Assembly (NCBI RefSeq): GCF_001644035.1
Contig: NZ_LUUG01000042.1
Coordinates: 1-45,932 of the forward strand
Direction: 5' to 3'
From: Methylomonas methanica
GTDB lineage: Bacteria > Pseudomonadota > Gammaproteobacteria > Methylococcales > Methylomonadaceae
DNA length: 45,932 nucleotides
Shown: one piece after another, positions 18,001 through 25,168 of the stretch
Layout: every line of letters starts with the position of its first letter
Numbering within the stretch: position 1 is the stretch's first letter
The notes under the pieces: model-generated
Told to the model about the DNA's origin: nothing
Seen by the model: only the letters and a program-made list of their open reading frames with translations
Database searches by the model: none
Program-made: the position numbers and the translations under genes

Positions 18001-18275
18001 CAAATCAAAGAGTAAATGAGGTTGCAGATAAATTAACTCGGACTCAGCAAACTTATTATCGTGCCGCGATGTTTGAGGCGTTTGCGGGGATTGCTGTTGC
18101 TGGCGAGTATGGCGGCAACCTTGGTATCGCTAGAAGCCAGTTGATAGAAGAGGAAGGCAGTATCGAGGGTAATGATATTGCCAAGCTACTTAAAAGCGCG
18201 GCTGGTCAAGGTCGTATGGACTTAATCGATCAAATTGGAAATTACAATCGGGCGCGTGGCCGCATAAATTATTAA
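15078..18275 (+). CDS. traG: Conjugal transfer mating-pair stabilization protein TraG
   Basis: TraG is an inner-membrane protein required for pilus assembly and mating-pair stabilization; in F and SXT it is also the target of entry exclusion. The 1065-residue protein has an N-terminal TraG_N domain with membrane helices at about 35-50, 65-80 and 330-460 (SYAIAPIMAFVVMLGNVGIRMNIGYF; WIQLWMPILAVINLFIQM). A long Ser/Ala/Gln-rich periplasmic or cytoplasmic tail follows. Base composition changes near 17800: the last 150 codons are visibly AT-richer than the rest, suggesting a swapped C-terminal module. Just beyond it lies a convergent AT-rich membrane gene. A GGCAGG sequence precedes the ATG. Confidence 0.94.
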   Translation: MFEIFSVGDSAYLQAVLNAIAMISGTGDYRTAAAVGGLIGVIIVMLRALLQWDGRGIRYQDLLLAYVLWLMLYAPSVRVSIEDAYTGSVVVVDNVPLGPAVVGSVMSNMGYRTTRLFEQGFGTPSMTGNGFADSLQTLTAVRKNLLSRVNLGAANVPNAGSDMETSFANYVRECTLTGVDLNQKSVDAILRDADPLNAIRFDSDIYMTQIYVGGQPQTKTCTDAWADLSGVATGNFATALEGLLQPTLAVPAAADTVPKIQDAFDALAGPGVVDAADYMLMSAIIPMFEKGVIGRHEDGLHWNKAAMVEQAIQQRNTQWAAEQTLFAKIVRPMMAFIEGLSYAIAPIMAFVVMLGNVGIRMNIGYFSMLLWIQLWMPILAVINLFIQMSAAGKMAALTTATYNLPSMMGIYQLDMELQQWLSIGGMLAASTPAITLMLIYRGAVTATHFLGRMDGGDYVNEKIATPDVISPAPVLNAQAQHQYSPLSAVTQTGVDKVLPTFTAGKDMSAAVSSAYSASEQATSSFMHSVSSTASKSASISSDAFDSRSLGNQIASSSSYTDAYNRQFGEAFAKKHADTGISADQFSALVAGSANAGAKLGNDQLSGAISGRLQNDFKVSQDKSDAIAADISQTVNDSQGYQAGLAKSLALDAQTGTRNVASMGLQHQSLSSLQHSATDAVSANQSYQQTLSAQQRFGIQASFGAAETGYKIAHDLGLMERLDRTLDQYGLRGDTQRLASQWKAASWISDADQAYAAAGMSLLTGFSSPSYRTLDDQQSHQAQISGYQLLGDAFNAPQADQSWDASRNESLKANAPETGKVQASVEQAHLNDPRAETESLDQRAQARISSASGKIANGEESIEAQHDRNLAEREQNSKEGFGQLANVKAEHFRQSIAAAANDTPSAAEASYNYLGGSLYNSAKNLEALGSVSNQHIKEFAEYVQQSQAQGMGIWDSIKFASNQSYSGFKEASQVWANQRVNEVADKLTRTQQTYYRAAMFEAFAGIAVAGEYGGNLGIARSQLIEEEGSIEGNDIAKLLKSAAGQGRMDLIDQIGNYNRARGRINY

Positions 18276-18278
18276 CTT

Positions 18279-18857
18279 TCAATGAGATTGACTTCTCGCG
18301 ACTGCAAAACCAGCCAGTATCGATCTAACGATCATAAGAAAAGAAGCTATCACAACGTAACGGGTTAAATCATCTCTAACATACATAATCATAATTGCGA
18401 TCAAAGCTGTAGCCGACCAGTAATAGCGACTGTTGTGTGAAAACTGTTTCGCAATGAATTCGATCGTTTGATAAAAAAGTTCAGCTAGGCCGAACGCGCT
18501 GAAAACAATGCTACCGAATATCCCAAGGGCTTCCATCTCGCGAGGGATTATTTCCATCGTTGCAAGGAACCAAATCAAACCAAAGCCAGCAGCAACCAAG
18601 GCTATTCTTTTAAAAGCATCGAACGAAACAATTTTCTTGGAAAACCGTTGTGAAAATTGCTGTAGTCCGCTCGGAAACCGCGTAAACGTTGCGCCGCAGA
18701 AAGGGCAAACTGACTTGACTGGTCGGCCATAGTAAACCACCACTCTCGGCACCATGGATCGGTTGCATTCGTTGCAAATCACCGTAGCATGATGTCCGGC
18801 AAAGACTGAGGGTTTTCGGGTATCTTGTCGGCTTAATCGGGATGAAAATGTCGCCAT
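18279..18857 (-). CDS. Zinc-ribbon membrane protein, possible exclusion factor
   Basis: The 192-residue protein has an N-terminal zinc ribbon (CNEC at about 28-31 and CPFC about 51-54) followed by an amphipathic linker. At least three hydrophobic helices follow (ALVAAGFGLIWFLATM, IFGSIVFSAFGLAELFYQ, YYWSATALIAIMIMYV), then a final one. It ends four bases after the traG stop on the other strand. In SXT/R391 an inner-membrane Eex protein encoded next to traG recognises the TraG C-terminus. Position and membrane nature fit that role, but the zinc ribbon and orientation do not match known Eex, so this is only a hypothesis. Like the traG tail it is AT-rich. Confidence 0.72.
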   Translation of the reverse strand: MATFSSRLSRQDTRKPSVFAGHHATVICNECNRSMVPRVVVYYGRPVKSVCPFCGATFTRFPSGLQQFSQRFSKKIVSFDAFKRIALVAAGFGLIWFLATMEIIPREMEALGIFGSIVFSAFGLAELFYQTIEFIAKQFSHNSRYYWSATALIAIMIMYVRDDLTRYVVIASFLMIVRSILAGFAVARSQSH

Positions 18858-18969
18858 TGTTGGCCTCCACTTCGAATATTCGGCTGATCCTATGTTCTAG
18901 TGGCTACTATCCCAAGATTTTTGGAAAGAATCAATTAGTCAATGATGTATCTGGATCTATGCATCTGGT

Positions 18970-19494
18970 TTAGCGGTTTAGCACGCACATTTGACAGACC
19001 TGCTGGTATTTGCAGCCATGAATTACCAAATAGGGCAAATGGCAGCTTGTACAGTAAGGTAGTTCAGCGAGTCCGTCTTTCATTGCTTCGGTGATAATCC
19101 AGGCTTCATCGAAATTTGCAGGTCGTATGCGGCCAAACGGTCGGCGTTCTTGAATATGGTTGGGATAGATTGTGCAAAAAGTATCCCAGGCAAAAATCAT
19201 AGCGTTCAGGTCTATTTCCGATCTGATATCACCCGGACAAGCGCTTCGATAGATTGAAGCAAATAGGGCCATGTACAGAAACGATTCGCGTGCCTGCGGC
19301 ATCGCCGTAATGCTGGGAACTAGCCCAGATACTGGACTTTCTCGGTGCAGCGAAAAATAAAGGTTACACAAGTCTTTGGGGCGCAGGGTTTTTATGACCC
19401 GGCATGCCAATACCGTACGAAGCTTTCGCTTCAGTAATTGATAGGCCCAATACTGATCTTTAAGCCGAGTAGCATAGGCGCAATGGTTGCTCAT
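18970..19494 (-). CDS. FlhC-like activator (SetC/AcaC type)
   Basis: FlhC-type proteins pair with FlhD to activate transcription; SXT SetC and IncA/C AcaC use this fold to turn on the transfer genes. The 174-residue protein has the family helix core (YWAYQLLKRKLRTVLACRVIKTL) and a C-terminal zinc site with Cys148, Cys151, Cys167 and Cys170. The C-x2-C-x15-C-x2-C spacing is close to FlhC (x2, x16, x2). Its start overlaps the stop of the FlhD-like gene as ATGA, so both are made together, as expected for an FlhD4C2-like complex. Its targets are probably the tra operons, perhaps through the palindromic leaders. Confidence 0.85.
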   Translation of the reverse strand: MSNHCAYATRLKDQYWAYQLLKRKLRTVLACRVIKTLRPKDLCNLYFSLHRESPVSGLVPSITAMPQARESFLYMALFASIYRSACPGDIRSEIDLNAMIFAWDTFCTIYPNHIQERRPFGRIRPANFDEAWIITEAMKDGLAELPYCTSCHLPYLVIHGCKYQQVCQMCVLNR

Positions 19495-19802
19495 GACTCG
19501 GGAGGGTGGGTGGACAAAAGCATCAGGAGCTCAATGGCCCGTGCGTCGAGTACATTCGGGGCTTCGGGTTTTTGGATGTTTAGGAATTCGCTCCATTTGT
19601 GGGGATTGAATCGGGGAATAAAGGTCAGGCAATCGCTTCGAGCCAGGAGCTTCAACTGTTCGAGCGGCATCTTTCTGAGCAATGAAACCGCGTCTGCCGT
19701 TAAACCCAGGCAGAACATGGCTTTCTGTTCGCTTTCGGAAAAAATTAAGGATTGAGCGACGATGAGGTAGTCGATATTCAGTTTGTAGAGATTTTCCTCC
19801 AT
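19491..19802 (-). CDS. FlhD-like partner (SetD/AcaD type)
   Basis: The 103-residue all-helical protein resembles FlhD: LNIDYLIVAQSLIFSESEQKAMFCLGLTADAVSLLRKMPLEQLKLLARS follows the FlhD dimerisation core, including the helix-turn pattern near its end. It is the first partner of a coupled pair; its stop overlaps the FlhC-like start. It starts 18 bp after the lytic transglycosylase gene, so all three may share one transcript from the 20475-20740 gap. This gene order, transglycosylase then D then C, resembles SXT and IncA/C elements. Confidence 0.82.
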   Translation of the reverse strand: MEENLYKLNIDYLIVAQSLIFSESEQKAMFCLGLTADAVSLLRKMPLEQLKLLARSDCLTFIPRFNPHKWSEFLNIQKPEAPNVLDARAIELLMLLSTHPPES

Positions 19803-19820
19803 TCTGGAATCCTCTGTTGG

Positions 19821-20474
19821 CTAAAGAATCGCTCGGATTTGATCGGCCAAGGCGATCACCTTTTGCCCGTACTGGATGGCGGCCGGCTCGTTTTTCCAAC
19901 TGTAATATCGCCCTATGCCATGAGCGAGATTGCCAGGTACCGATTGGATAGCCTCTGAGAGTACGCTAGCGCCAATTTCGAGATTGGTGCTCGGGATCAA
20001 GAGTTGTTCGGGTTTCGCAACGCGGTGGCCATGCCATCGCAGATTCACTTGCATGATGCCGACGTCGATATTGCGTTTGCCTTGATCCAGCATTTGATTG
20101 AGCAAAGCTTTGGCCTCCTGCTGACTGCTAGGAATAAAGGAGTTGCCAGCGTTATTGATGGCCCAGGGCCAGGGCATGACACAATTCTGTTCACCGTTTT
20201 TTCGCGACTCCGTGAGCGCAACGGCATACAGAATATAGGGGTCAATACGATGCCTTCGGGCTACTTGCCCCCACAGCGTGTTTTGTAATTTAGCGTTAGC
20301 TGCTGTGTGCTGACTGTTGCCACTCGTTTGAGTAGAATCAGCAGCCATTGATTCCATGGGGTGGCTGATGATGAAAAGGCCACCGATCATGCCAATCCAA
20401 AGGCGCTTAATAGGGATTTGGATTGAAATGCCAGGGGACTTAAACTCTTGATTTTTTATGTGAATAATGAACAT
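19821..20474 (-). CDS. Lytic transglycosylase of the conjugation system
   Basis: The enzyme opens peptidoglycan locally so the secretion channel can cross it. The 217-residue precursor has an N-terminal signal or anchor segment (LWIGMIGGLFIISHPMESMAA). The SLT domain follows (WGQVARRHRIDPYILYAVALTESRKNG), with catalytic Glu in ALTESR, and the conserved GIMQVNLRWHGHR and ASVLSEAIQSV...GRYYSWKN. In SXT-like elements such a gene stands next to setDC. The region upstream to 20740 holds no gene and must contain divergent promoters for this operon and fic, but I see no convincing promoter boxes. Confidence 0.9.
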   Translation of the reverse strand: MFIIHIKNQEFKSPGISIQIPIKRLWIGMIGGLFIISHPMESMAADSTQTSGNSQHTAANAKLQNTLWGQVARRHRIDPYILYAVALTESRKNGEQNCVMPWPWAINNAGNSFIPSSQQEAKALLNQMLDQGKRNIDVGIMQVNLRWHGHRVAKPEQLLIPSTNLEIGASVLSEAIQSVPGNLAHGIGRYYSWKNEPAAIQYGQKVIALADQIRAIL

Positions 20475-20740
20475 CGCAAGCCCACCGTTTTGGTTTTGAA
20501 GCGAGTTTACGACGTTGCCAAAAATTCTATATGTTCGAAAAACTCCTCTTTTAGCTGTTTTTCGCCGATCCTCCTGCTTTTTTACTTGATCTTATGATCG
20601 GAAGGAATGTGATGACTTGGGTGGGTAGATGGTGGCTGAGGTTTATGGGTACCACCAAGAATATTTTTATGGCGCGAATTTTGGTTTGGTGACATATTAA
20701 ATGGCACAATAAAGTCAATCGCGACACCAAGAATCAAATC

Positions 20741-22150
20741 ATGCCAAAAATAGTCCCATCAGAAGAGCTGGATCGAATCGAGAAGCTTATTGCCCAATAT
20801 CCTGAAGGTATTGGTGCGAAAGACATTGCGCAACAGCTAGACTTTGAAATCAAGGGGCGTACTTTGCAACGCCGTTTGGCCACATTGGTAGCAGAGCACC
20901 GCGTTTTTAGCGAAGGCGATGGGCGAGCACTGAAGTATAAAGTTGCAAAGCCTGGTCAGGGTTTCGACTCGGTTGATGTCGTTGATGGTTCGAGCCGGCA
21001 ATTTGTTGACGAAGTCTATATTCCCATTTCGCCAGAAGGCGAAGAGATTAAGTCCTTTATTCGGCAACCTCGAACTCAACGATCTCCCGTCAGCTACCAA
21101 CCCGATTTTCTGGGGCAGTACTATCCAAACAACACCTATTACTTACCAGCCAGTTTACGTGAACAATTGCATGCCTTGGGCCGATCGCCGGCTGAACAAA
21201 CCCCGGCAGGCACGTTTGCTCGTGACATATTGAATCGCTTACTCATTGATTTATCGTGGGCTTCATCACGATTGGAAGGCAATACCTATAGCCGACTGGA
21301 TACCGAACGCTTGATCGAATTCGGTCAGGCGGCTGAAGGTAAGGATGTCATGGAAACCCAGATGATCCTCAATCACAAGTCGGCTATTGAATATTTGGTA
21401 CGCGACACTGAGCACGCCGACGTTGCAGCAGAAACTATTATTGCCGTACATGCCTTTTTATCGGATGGTTTGTTAGCGGACCCGATGAGTTGTGGTCGCC
21501 TTCGCAATCGTGCGGTCGATATCGGGGGTAGTGTTTATTTGCCGATTGCGATGCCGCAACGGATTGAGGAGTTGTTTGGGATTGTCATGACTATGGCGGC
21601 TGAAATCAGCGATCCGTTTGAACAATCATTTTTCCTAATGGTGCATTTGCCATACTTGCAACCCTTCGAAGACGTCAACAAACGGGTTTCGCGGTTGGCG
21701 GCCAACATCCCGCTGATTCAGCACAATCTCTGCCCGCTGTCCTTTATCGACGTGCCGCAACAGGCTTACGTGGATGCAGTTCTCGGGGTCTATGAGCTGA
21801 ATCGAATTGAATTGTTGAGAGATGTCTACATCTGGGCTTACGAGCGTTCATGCCAGCAATACGTTGCCGTGAAGCAGCAATTAGTGCCGCCGGACATCGT
21901 TCGATTACGTTATAGAAACGAATTGGCTGAAGTGATACGAGCCATTGTCCGGGAGGGGTTGGCGACAGATGAAACATCGATCATGGCAGGCATTCCGGAT
22001 TCAGTGTCTTCAGAAGACAAGCAGCGATTCATTATTTTAATACAAAACGAACTTAAAACTTTGCATGCGGGAAATGCAATTCGTTTTGGACTGCGTCCTC
22101 TGGAGTTTTCAGTATGGCGGGAAAAATACCAAACAGACCATGTGGAATAA
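20741..22150 (+). CDS. Fic-family protein with altered active-site motif
   Basis: Fic proteins usually transfer AMP to target proteins. The 469-residue product has an N-terminal winged-helix (GIGAKDIAQQLDFEIKGRTLQRRLATL, about 23-50), a class II inhibitory helix motif SSRLEGN (175-181) and a Fic core. The canonical HPFxxGNGR loop is replaced by QPFEDVNKR (307-315), with Gln for the catalytic His and Val for Gly. The inhibitory Glu179 is kept. This variant (LQPFEDVNKR with a following NLCPLSFIDVP) recurs in a subgroup of Fic proteins, so the change is probably old rather than damage. DNA-binding or other function is possible. It is the last gene inside the element before the tRNA fragment. Confidence 0.88.
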   Translation: MPKIVPSEELDRIEKLIAQYPEGIGAKDIAQQLDFEIKGRTLQRRLATLVAEHRVFSEGDGRALKYKVAKPGQGFDSVDVVDGSSRQFVDEVYIPISPEGEEIKSFIRQPRTQRSPVSYQPDFLGQYYPNNTYYLPASLREQLHALGRSPAEQTPAGTFARDILNRLLIDLSWASSRLEGNTYSRLDTERLIEFGQAAEGKDVMETQMILNHKSAIEYLVRDTEHADVAAETIIAVHAFLSDGLLADPMSCGRLRNRAVDIGGSVYLPIAMPQRIEELFGIVMTMAAEISDPFEQSFFLMVHLPYLQPFEDVNKRVSRLAANIPLIQHNLCPLSFIDVPQQAYVDAVLGVYELNRIELLRDVYIWAYERSCQQYVAVKQQLVPPDIVRLRYRNELAEVIRAIVREGLATDETSIMAGIPDSVSSEDKQRFIILIQNELKTLHAGNAIRFGLRPLEFSVWREKYQTDHVE

Positions 22151-22348
22151 TTTATTTCAGCACTGGATCGTTACCATCAGTTGTTCCTGGAGCCTAATTT
22201 GTAACATGCTTCGGTGTAGCATTGGTGTAGTAAAATCGTAGTACTGCAACATATAAATAACGTTGATATTGGTGCAACTGTAGTAGGGTTTTAAATTGCG
22301 AGATCTGCAAGTTGTTGATTTTATTGATTGATAAAAAACTCTATTTGA

Positions 22349-22393
22349 CTGGGGGACAAGGGGTCGTGGGTTCGAATCCCGCCGTCCCGACCA
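22349..22393 (+). repeat. Attachment-site copy: 3' part of tRNA-Pro(GGG)
   Basis: CTGGGGGACAAG is a tRNA anticodon loop (U33, GGG, G37) and 3' stem. It is followed by a variable loop, a TPsiC arm with GGGTTCGAATCCC, an acceptor strand and encoded CCA. Only this 3' part is present: upstream bases do not form the 5' half, and base 31 gives an A-A mismatch with 39. So the copy seems to start in the anticodon loop. It marks one end of an element inserted into a tRNA-Pro gene; the intact tRNA should lie at the other end, outside. No gene is seen from 22151 to 22348. Confidence 0.75.
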
Positions 22394-22423
22394 AGTTTTT
22401 TGAGGTAGACGATTGAGTAATAG

Positions 22424-22453
22424 CCCGCAAGTTAATAACTTGGCGGGTTTTTT
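22424..22453 (+). terminator. Rho-independent terminator of the original tRNA-Pro transcript
   Basis: CCCGCAAGTT (22424-22433) pairs with AACTTGGCGGG (22437-22447, one bulged G) and six T follow. It stands 30 bp after the tRNA-Pro fragment, so it is the native tRNA terminator left at the element end. Confidence 0.85.
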
Positions 22454-22579
22454 ATTGCCTGAAAAACTATAGGAATACATTAGGTTTTGATAATTAGTTA
22501 TTTGATTGATGAAATTAAATTGAATGAATACGGCGGCTAATATTTCGATTTATCAAATATTTGAGACTGGCTTAATCCA

Positions 22580-23662
22580 ATGTTGAACCGTTTTAGAAAC
22601 AATATTGTCGTGCATCGTCCGGATCAATTATCCCGACAATGGGCGCAACGTATCGTTAACCGATATGCGGCCAGTGCCAAAGTAAGTGCAGTAGACGTTC
22701 AATCCATCAATATCGGCACATCGACACGCTTACGGCTTACCGTTAAACACGACGCCATCGGCGTCGTACCAAGTCGATGGTTTGTAAAAACGCCGTCGCT
22801 GGCAATTAAGTCCAGAGCGATTACCGCTATACCGCGCTTATTGCATAAGGAAGTCCATTTTTATAATTCGCTTTCACAGGGTGCTCCGGTGAATTTGCCG
22901 CAAATTTTAGCGGCTGAAAGTCTGTTAGGTCGCGGTACCACATTGGTAATGACAGACCTGGACGAACTGGGTTGTCGGCCCGGGCTTGCCGCCGACGCCT
23001 TGTCCCTAGAGCAAGCTCGGCGGGTGGTGGAAAAGCTAGCCGGTTTTCATGCTCACTATTGGGGTAATGCCGGGCTACTGAAAACGCATCGCTGGTTAAA
23101 CGGCTTTAGTCACAATATCGAGAATCATATGGGTACCTTACTGGCGGTGCCTCTGATGAGACTTGGACTTGAGCGCGCGGGTCGCTTGGTGCCCAGCAAA
23201 TTGCATCAATCCGCGCTGCACTATGCTGCGGATCGGCGGCGAATCACCAAGATCTTGGCAACCGGTGTGCAAACATTGGTGCATCATGACTGCCACCCCG
23301 GCAATCTATTCTGGAGTCAGGCTGAGCCGGGCTTTCTAGATTGGCAATTGGTGCGGATGGGCGAAGGTGTTAGTGACCTTGCTTATTTTTTAGCTACATC
23401 GCTGAAGCCGGATTCTAGGCGCGTTCATGAAAAACAGTTGCTGGAGCTATATTTGGCATCGTTAGCCAATCACGGAATTGGCGAGTTAGACGAAGAGGTG
23501 TATCACCAACGCTACCGCGCTCATTTGGTGTATCCGTTCGAAGCGATGATTGTTACCTTAGCTATCGGGGGCATGATGGAGCATAACAGCAACTTGGAGT
23601 TAATTGCGCGCGCTTCAGCAGCAGTGGATGATAACGATAGCTATGCGGCGTTAGCCCTATGA
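22580..23662 (+). CDS. Aminoglycoside-phosphotransferase-like small-molecule kinase
   Basis: The 360-residue protein belongs to the choline kinase/APH superfamily. It has the catalytic loop LVHHDCHPGNLFW (about residues 230-242) and the metal motif GFLDWQLVRMGEGVSDLAYFLA. The N-terminal lobe has a WFVKTPSL strand with the ATP-binding Lys and a glutamate-bearing helix (LLHKEVHFYNSL). These are the motifs of ecdysteroid-kinase/DUF1679-like enzymes; its substrate is unknown and antibiotic resistance should not be assumed. It is the first chromosomal gene after the attachment site and appears to be alone. The start lacks an obvious ribosome site. Confidence 0.8.
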   Translation: MLNRFRNNIVVHRPDQLSRQWAQRIVNRYAASAKVSAVDVQSINIGTSTRLRLTVKHDAIGVVPSRWFVKTPSLAIKSRAITAIPRLLHKEVHFYNSLSQGAPVNLPQILAAESLLGRGTTLVMTDLDELGCRPGLAADALSLEQARRVVEKLAGFHAHYWGNAGLLKTHRWLNGFSHNIENHMGTLLAVPLMRLGLERAGRLVPSKLHQSALHYAADRRRITKILATGVQTLVHHDCHPGNLFWSQAEPGFLDWQLVRMGEGVSDLAYFLATSLKPDSRRVHEKQLLELYLASLANHGIGELDEEVYHQRYRAHLVYPFEAMIVTLAIGGMMEHNSNLELIARASAAVDDNDSYAALAL

Positions 23663-23844
23663 GCTTTTCGTGTGAGTGTTGGAAAGTAACTGTATGCTGG
23701 ATTTAATCGGAGAATAGCGGTGGAAACTATTTGGCGGCGATTTTGAGAGCGATAGTCTTGAGGTAAGTTAAGAGACTTAACGCAATTATTGGATTTAATT
23801 GCTGAGCGCTACAGGTTTGTAGCTATAAGAAAATTTACAAGGAT

Positions 23845-23889
23845 TTTTTATTTTCCATTTTGCCGTTTTTAACAAAATGAAAAATAAAA
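23845..23889 (-). terminator. AT-rich hairpin following tRNA-Leu
   Basis: On the minus strand, ATTTTATTTTTCATTTTG pairs with CAAAATGGAAAATAAAA around a TTAAAAACGG loop. It begins at the tRNA-Leu 3' end and could end or process its transcript. The stem is nearly all A-T, so it is a weak example. Between 23663 and 23844 nothing more than a small GTTAAG-AGA-CTTAAC inverted repeat is seen. Confidence 0.5.
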
Positions 23890-23976
23890 TGGTGCCGAGG
23901 AGAGGACTTGAACCTCCACAGGGTTACCCCTACTAGCACCTGAAGCTAGCGCGTCTACCAATTTCACCACCTCGGC
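23890..23976 (-). tRNA. tRNA-Leu(CAG)
   Basis: The minus strand reads GCCGAGGTGGTGAAATTGG with D-arm GTAGACGCG, anticodon arm CTAGCTTCAGGTGCTAG (anticodon CAG), and the long variable arm of class II tRNAs (TAGGGGTAACCCTGT). The TPsiC arm is GGAGGTTCAAGTCCTC, and the acceptor strand CCTCGGC is followed by A and an encoded CCA. All stems pair and the length of 87 is normal. Confidence 0.97.
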
Positions 23977-24141
23977 ATTACCTGCTTGAGCAAGTAATTC
24001 GCGCATTATAAGTAAATGGTCGGGTTGTGTCAACTTTAAGCCTTATCCCGAATTGCCTCAAATTTAAAGTAATCCAAGACCTCGGCAAAAGAGGGGCGTT
24101 GCCTCACATTGAATGTAACCAAACACTATCGGATTACAACA

Positions 24142-24570
24142 ATGGGAAAACGCGAACGACGGGTCTACTTACAAGCCATCCGAATGCTATCGACAAAGTG
24201 ATCGAGCGGCGAAACAAATGATCCTGAACGAGTTTTGCGAGGTCTGCGGCTACGCACGCAAGTACGCGATTCGTTTACTGAATCGAAAAATAAAGCCAGC
24301 TGCTCACTCTGGCAATCGGCCTGACCCCAAACGGAAATATCAAGCCGTAGTGCTGCTGGAGCCCTTGAAACGCATTTGGTTCACCAGCGATGCAAAACGT
24401 CAGAAAAAATACCGGGATGGCGCCAAGTTCATCAAAAAATAGCAGGCGTCGCAAAAACCCCTTGTCAACGGGTGATCGATCATCCAGACATCTTGGAAGC
24501 CACCAAACACACGCTCCGAGAATATCATGCCGAACTCTATCCATTTGCTATCAAGGCGGCGATTGCGTAA
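24142..24570 (+). pseudogene. Decayed IS transposase (integrase-type)
   Basis: Pieces of one transposase lie in different frames: MGKRERRVYLQAIR from 24142; then YRQSDRAAKQMILNEFCEVCGYARKYAIRLLNRK in a second frame from about 24188, reached by a one-base deletion; then LLEPLKRIWFTSD; then, after an internal deletion and another shift, the C-terminal piece HPDILEATKHTLREYHAELYPFAIKAAI. The catalytic core between is missing, so it cannot work. The element may extend from about 24022 (TTGTGTCAACTTTAA) to about 24650 (ATCTGAGGAGACGAC). The family is not certain. It lies between tRNA-Leu and the msh locus. Confidence 0.75.
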
Positions 24571-24769
24571 CCATTGAAACCCATTTTTTCAGGCATTCAG
24601 GCTACTTCTAATCTGAGGAGACGACTTTAACCCTTCGGTTACTTTTTTCTATGGGGCAGTAAGTTAGGATGACAGGTTGATGATTTGTTCCGTGGTTCTA
24701 AAAGTAAGGGCGTAAAGTGAAAGATCGATTCAAACCTTCAACACGATTTAGATCGTTGCACCGTTTTGT

Positions 24770-25168
24770 CTAATTGACAATAGACGTCTCTATTTCTCTG
24801 GCTACATAGTCGTTATCGCTGTAACTACCGAATCGACTCAAGGCGTTAATCCGAAAAACATTTACTGTTTTGTCAGCCTCGGAATATGTCTGGCTGCTAC
24901 AGTTTATTCTCACCGAAAATCCATCAAGGCCGTTAAAAACCATCGCGGTTTGGGTGTTTAGGTCAGTGCAACTGCCGCCGTTGGCAATCCGGGCAATCGA
25001 CCATTCGATGCCGGCGCGCGCGGCCTGATAGGCTCTAGCGCCTTGCAGTGCGTTGATGGAGGTACTAATTTGGTGGGCGCTTAGCCTAACCATATATGTA
25101 CCCAACAGACCCAGCACCACAAGTACAAAAGTTGCCATCACAATCGAGAATCCGCGTTGTCCTGTCAC
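24770..25168 (-). CDS. mshP: MSHA biogenesis protein MshP
   Basis: A 132-residue PilX-like minor pilin component of the MSHA type IV pilus. The N-terminal membrane helix (GFSIVMATFVLVVLGLLGTYMVRLSA) is followed by HQISTSINALQGARAYQAARAGIEWSIARI, the pattern typical of MshP and PilX, in place of a strict pilin FTLIE motif. Its start overlaps the mshO stop as ATGA. It is the last gene of the mshA-C-D-O-P pilin operon. Confidence 0.88.
   Translation of the reverse strand: MTGQRGFSIVMATFVLVVLGLLGTYMVRLSAHQISTSINALQGARAYQAARAGIEWSIARIANGGSCTDLNTQTAMVFNGLDGFSVRINCSSQTYSEADKTVNVFRINALSRFGSYSDNDYVAREIETSIVN

Noticed and set aside
20475-20740. Riboswitch or small RNA in the gap between the transglycosylase and fic genes
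   Set aside because: No stable structure or terminator could be seen; it is probably only a divergent promoter region.
22157-22480. Minus-strand frame containing SGRRDSNPRPLVPQSN across the tRNA fragment
   Set aside because: It is the well-known false protein made by translating the back of a tRNA 3' end and its terminator.
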